Shown one piece after another: positions 62,816 to 64,000 of a stretch of 64,000 bases of DNA (its first letter is position 1; each line of letters starts with the position of its first letter). Origin of the DNA: Pseudomonas viridiflava. Its GTDB lineage: Bacteria; Pseudomonadota; Gammaproteobacteria; Pseudomonadales; Pseudomonadaceae. Under the pieces are notes generated by a model that was not told the origin of the DNA, ran no database searches, and saw only the letters and a program-made list of their open reading frames with translations. A program made the translations under genes and the position numbers. The stretch spans positions 71,879 to 135,878 of the forward strand of contig NZ_RBTP01000066.1 of assembly GCF_003702045.1 (NCBI RefSeq), read 5' to 3'.

Positions 62816-63961
62816 TCAAACCTGAGCGATCCATTTTCGATGCGTATGGATCGACATCAAAACCCCAAACGCTGACAGTAGCGTCACGAGCGAAGTTCCG
62901 CCGTAACTAATGAAGGGCAGCGGGACACCCACAACTGGCAGCAGGCCACTGACCATACCGATGTTGACGAAAACGTAAACAAAAAACGTCATCGTCAGCG
63001 CACCGGCGAGCAATTTTCCGAACAATGTCTGCGCCTGAGCGGTGATGACCAGCCCGCGACCGATCAACAGCATGTAGATGATCAGCAGGGCACAGATACC
63101 CACCAGGCCGAACTCTTCACCCAATACGGCGATGATGAAGTCGGTGTGGCTTTCAGGCAGGAAGTCCAGGTGCGACTGGGTGCCGAGCAACCAGCCTTTG
63201 CCGAATACCCCGCCGGAGCCGATCGCGGCCTTGGACTGGATGATGTTCCAGCCAGTGCCCAGCGGATCGCTTTCGGGGTCGAGGAACGTCAGCACCCGCT
63301 GCTTCTGATAATCGTGCATGAAGAAAAACCACATGGCGACGGCTGCCGGCACCGCTGCGGCCAGCACACTGACGATCCAGCGCCAGCGCAGGCCCGCCAT
63401 GAACAGCACGAAGGCGCCCGAGGCCAGAATCAGCAACGACGTACCAAGGTCCGGCTGGCGCACGATCAGAATGAACGGCACCCCGATCAACGCCAGGCTG
63501 ACCGCCACGTGCTTGAGATGCGGCGGCAGGGTGCGCTTGGACAAATACCAGGCAATGGTCGCCGGCATGATGATCTTGAGAAACTCTGAGGGCTGGAAAC
63601 GAATGACGCCGGGAATGTTGATCCAGCGGGTCGCCCCCATTGCGTTATGCCCCATGACATCCACCACGACCAGCAACAGCACGCCGACCACATAAAGGAC
63701 CGGCACCCAGCGCGCCATGAATCGGGGCTCAAGCTGGGCGATAACGACCATCGCGACAAGGCCGATGCCGAACGAACTGGCCTGCTTGATCAACAGGTCC
63801 CAGTTCTTGCCACTGGCCGAATACAACACGAACAGGCTGCCCGCCGCCAGCGTCAACAGCAGGATCAGCAGCGGGCCGTCGATGTGAATGCGCTGCAGAA
63901 AGGTGGCGCGGCGGCGCATCACGTCTTCGCTGGACAGGATGCGGTCGAAATTACTCTTCAC
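62816..63961 (-). CDS. rodA: Peptidoglycan glycosyltransferase RodA (SEDS)
   Basis: This 381-residue polytopic SEDS protein polymerises glycan strands with PBP2 during rod elongation. TM helices fill the sequence; family motifs are WINIPGVIRFQPSEFLKI, ESHTDFIIAVLGEEFGLVG and the late PLPFISYGGTSLV. It starts with GTG at 63961 (MKSNFDRIL) overlapping the mrdA stop by 11 bases; MRRRATF further in is an alternative. It is followed by mltB after 17 bases. Confidence 0.93.
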   Translation of the reverse strand: MKSNFDRILSSEDVMRRRATFLQRIHIDGPLLILLLTLAAGSLFVLYSASGKNWDLLIKQASSFGIGLVAMVVIAQLEPRFMARWVPVLYVVGVLLLVVVDVMGHNAMGATRWINIPGVIRFQPSEFLKIIMPATIAWYLSKRTLPPHLKHVAVSLALIGVPFILIVRQPDLGTSLLILASGAFVLFMAGLRWRWIVSVLAAAVPAAVAMWFFFMHDYQKQRVLTFLDPESDPLGTGWNIIQSKAAIGSGGVFGKGWLLGTQSHLDFLPESHTDFIIAVLGEEFGLVGICALLIIYMLLIGRGLVITAQAQTLFGKLLAGALTMTFFVYVFVNIGMVSGLLPVVGVPLPFISYGGTSLVTLLSAFGVLMSIHTHRKWIAQV

Positions 63962-64000
63962 GGGCCGCAGCCTCCAGATTCATGGAACCGGCGTACTCAG
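63951..64000 (-). CDS. mrdA: PBP2 (mrdA) C-terminal end, cut by the window
   Basis: The minus strand reads EYAGSMNLEAAAREE then TAA at 63953-63951, the last 15 codons of a gene running off the edge. Position just upstream of rodA, with an overlap, is that of mrdA. The identity rests on context, since only the tail is visible. Confidence 0.55.
   Translation of the reverse strand, partial: EYAGSMNLEAAAREE

Noticed and set aside
1..64000. tRNA, rRNA, intact insertion sequence or CRISPR array
   Set aside because: None was recognised on either strand; gaps between genes are mostly short and accounted for.

Overview
The window reads as chromosomal DNA of a fluorescent-lineage Pseudomonas, most likely the P. 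syringae complex. Three things point there: the gene order leuS-lptE-holA-...-lipA-lipB-ybeD-dacA-rlpA-mltB-rodA-mrdA, the order miaB-ybeZ-ybeY-corC-lnt, and REP-type palindromes of the GCGAGCAAGCTCGCTCCCAC kind. The species is inferred from gene content and style, not from a database search.

Layout. 0-13.4 kb holds housekeeping and small accessory genes: a HAD phosphatase overlapping tesB, a GNAT, a histone-deacetylase-family hydrolase, a BaiN/HI0933-like flavoprotein, rhlE, an EamA exporter, an Lrp regulator, a DEDDh exonuclease, an NYN nuclease, a YciC membrane protein with an EEP hydrolase, and DUF2076, DUF6508 and DUF2628 proteins. At 13.5-16.4 kb a membrane protein is translationally coupled to an unusual 812-residue fusion of an alpha/beta-hydrolase fold to a PEP-synthase or rifampin-phosphotransferase-like module. 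17.0-23.6 kb is the main accessory region. It has a decayed zeta-toxin module, a CsbD stress protein, and a block visibly richer in A/T with a tight three-gene operon (OmpA-type lipoprotein, five-TM protein, periplasmic vWA-like protein). That block sits between two copies of the last 31 codons of csbD, so it looks inserted.

23.7-37.1 kb holds hrpB, a DUF421 membrane protein, a small lipoprotein, fieF, a poly-Gln secreted protein, a second Lrp regulator, rluE, amn, an AidB-like acyl-CoA dehydrogenase and a 7TMR-DISM histidine kinase. 37.5-42.5 kb holds cofactor synthesis (thiD, thiE, hemL) and alkylation repair (an Ada-AlkA fusion overlapping ogt). 42.7-49.2 kb holds a Sel1 protein, a DUF1820 protein, and the tRNA/ribosome/envelope cluster miaB-ybeZ-ybeY-corC-lnt. 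49.3-64 kb holds ydcF, an orphan gene, leuS-lptE-holA, arfA with its internal control hairpin, a frameshifted MltB-family transglycosylase, lipoate genes, and the cell-elongation cluster dacA-rlpA-mltB-rodA with the last codons of mrdA at the edge.

The best candidate for an undescribed system is the 19.2-23.4 kb operon. Its products would span the envelope: an outer-membrane lipoprotein that binds peptidoglycan, an inner-membrane protein with a HEIHH motif beside a membrane segment, and a secreted vWA-like protein. It has its own near-consensus promoter and is bracketed by direct repeats. No tRNA, rRNA, CRISPR array, integrase or intact insertion sequence was seen.
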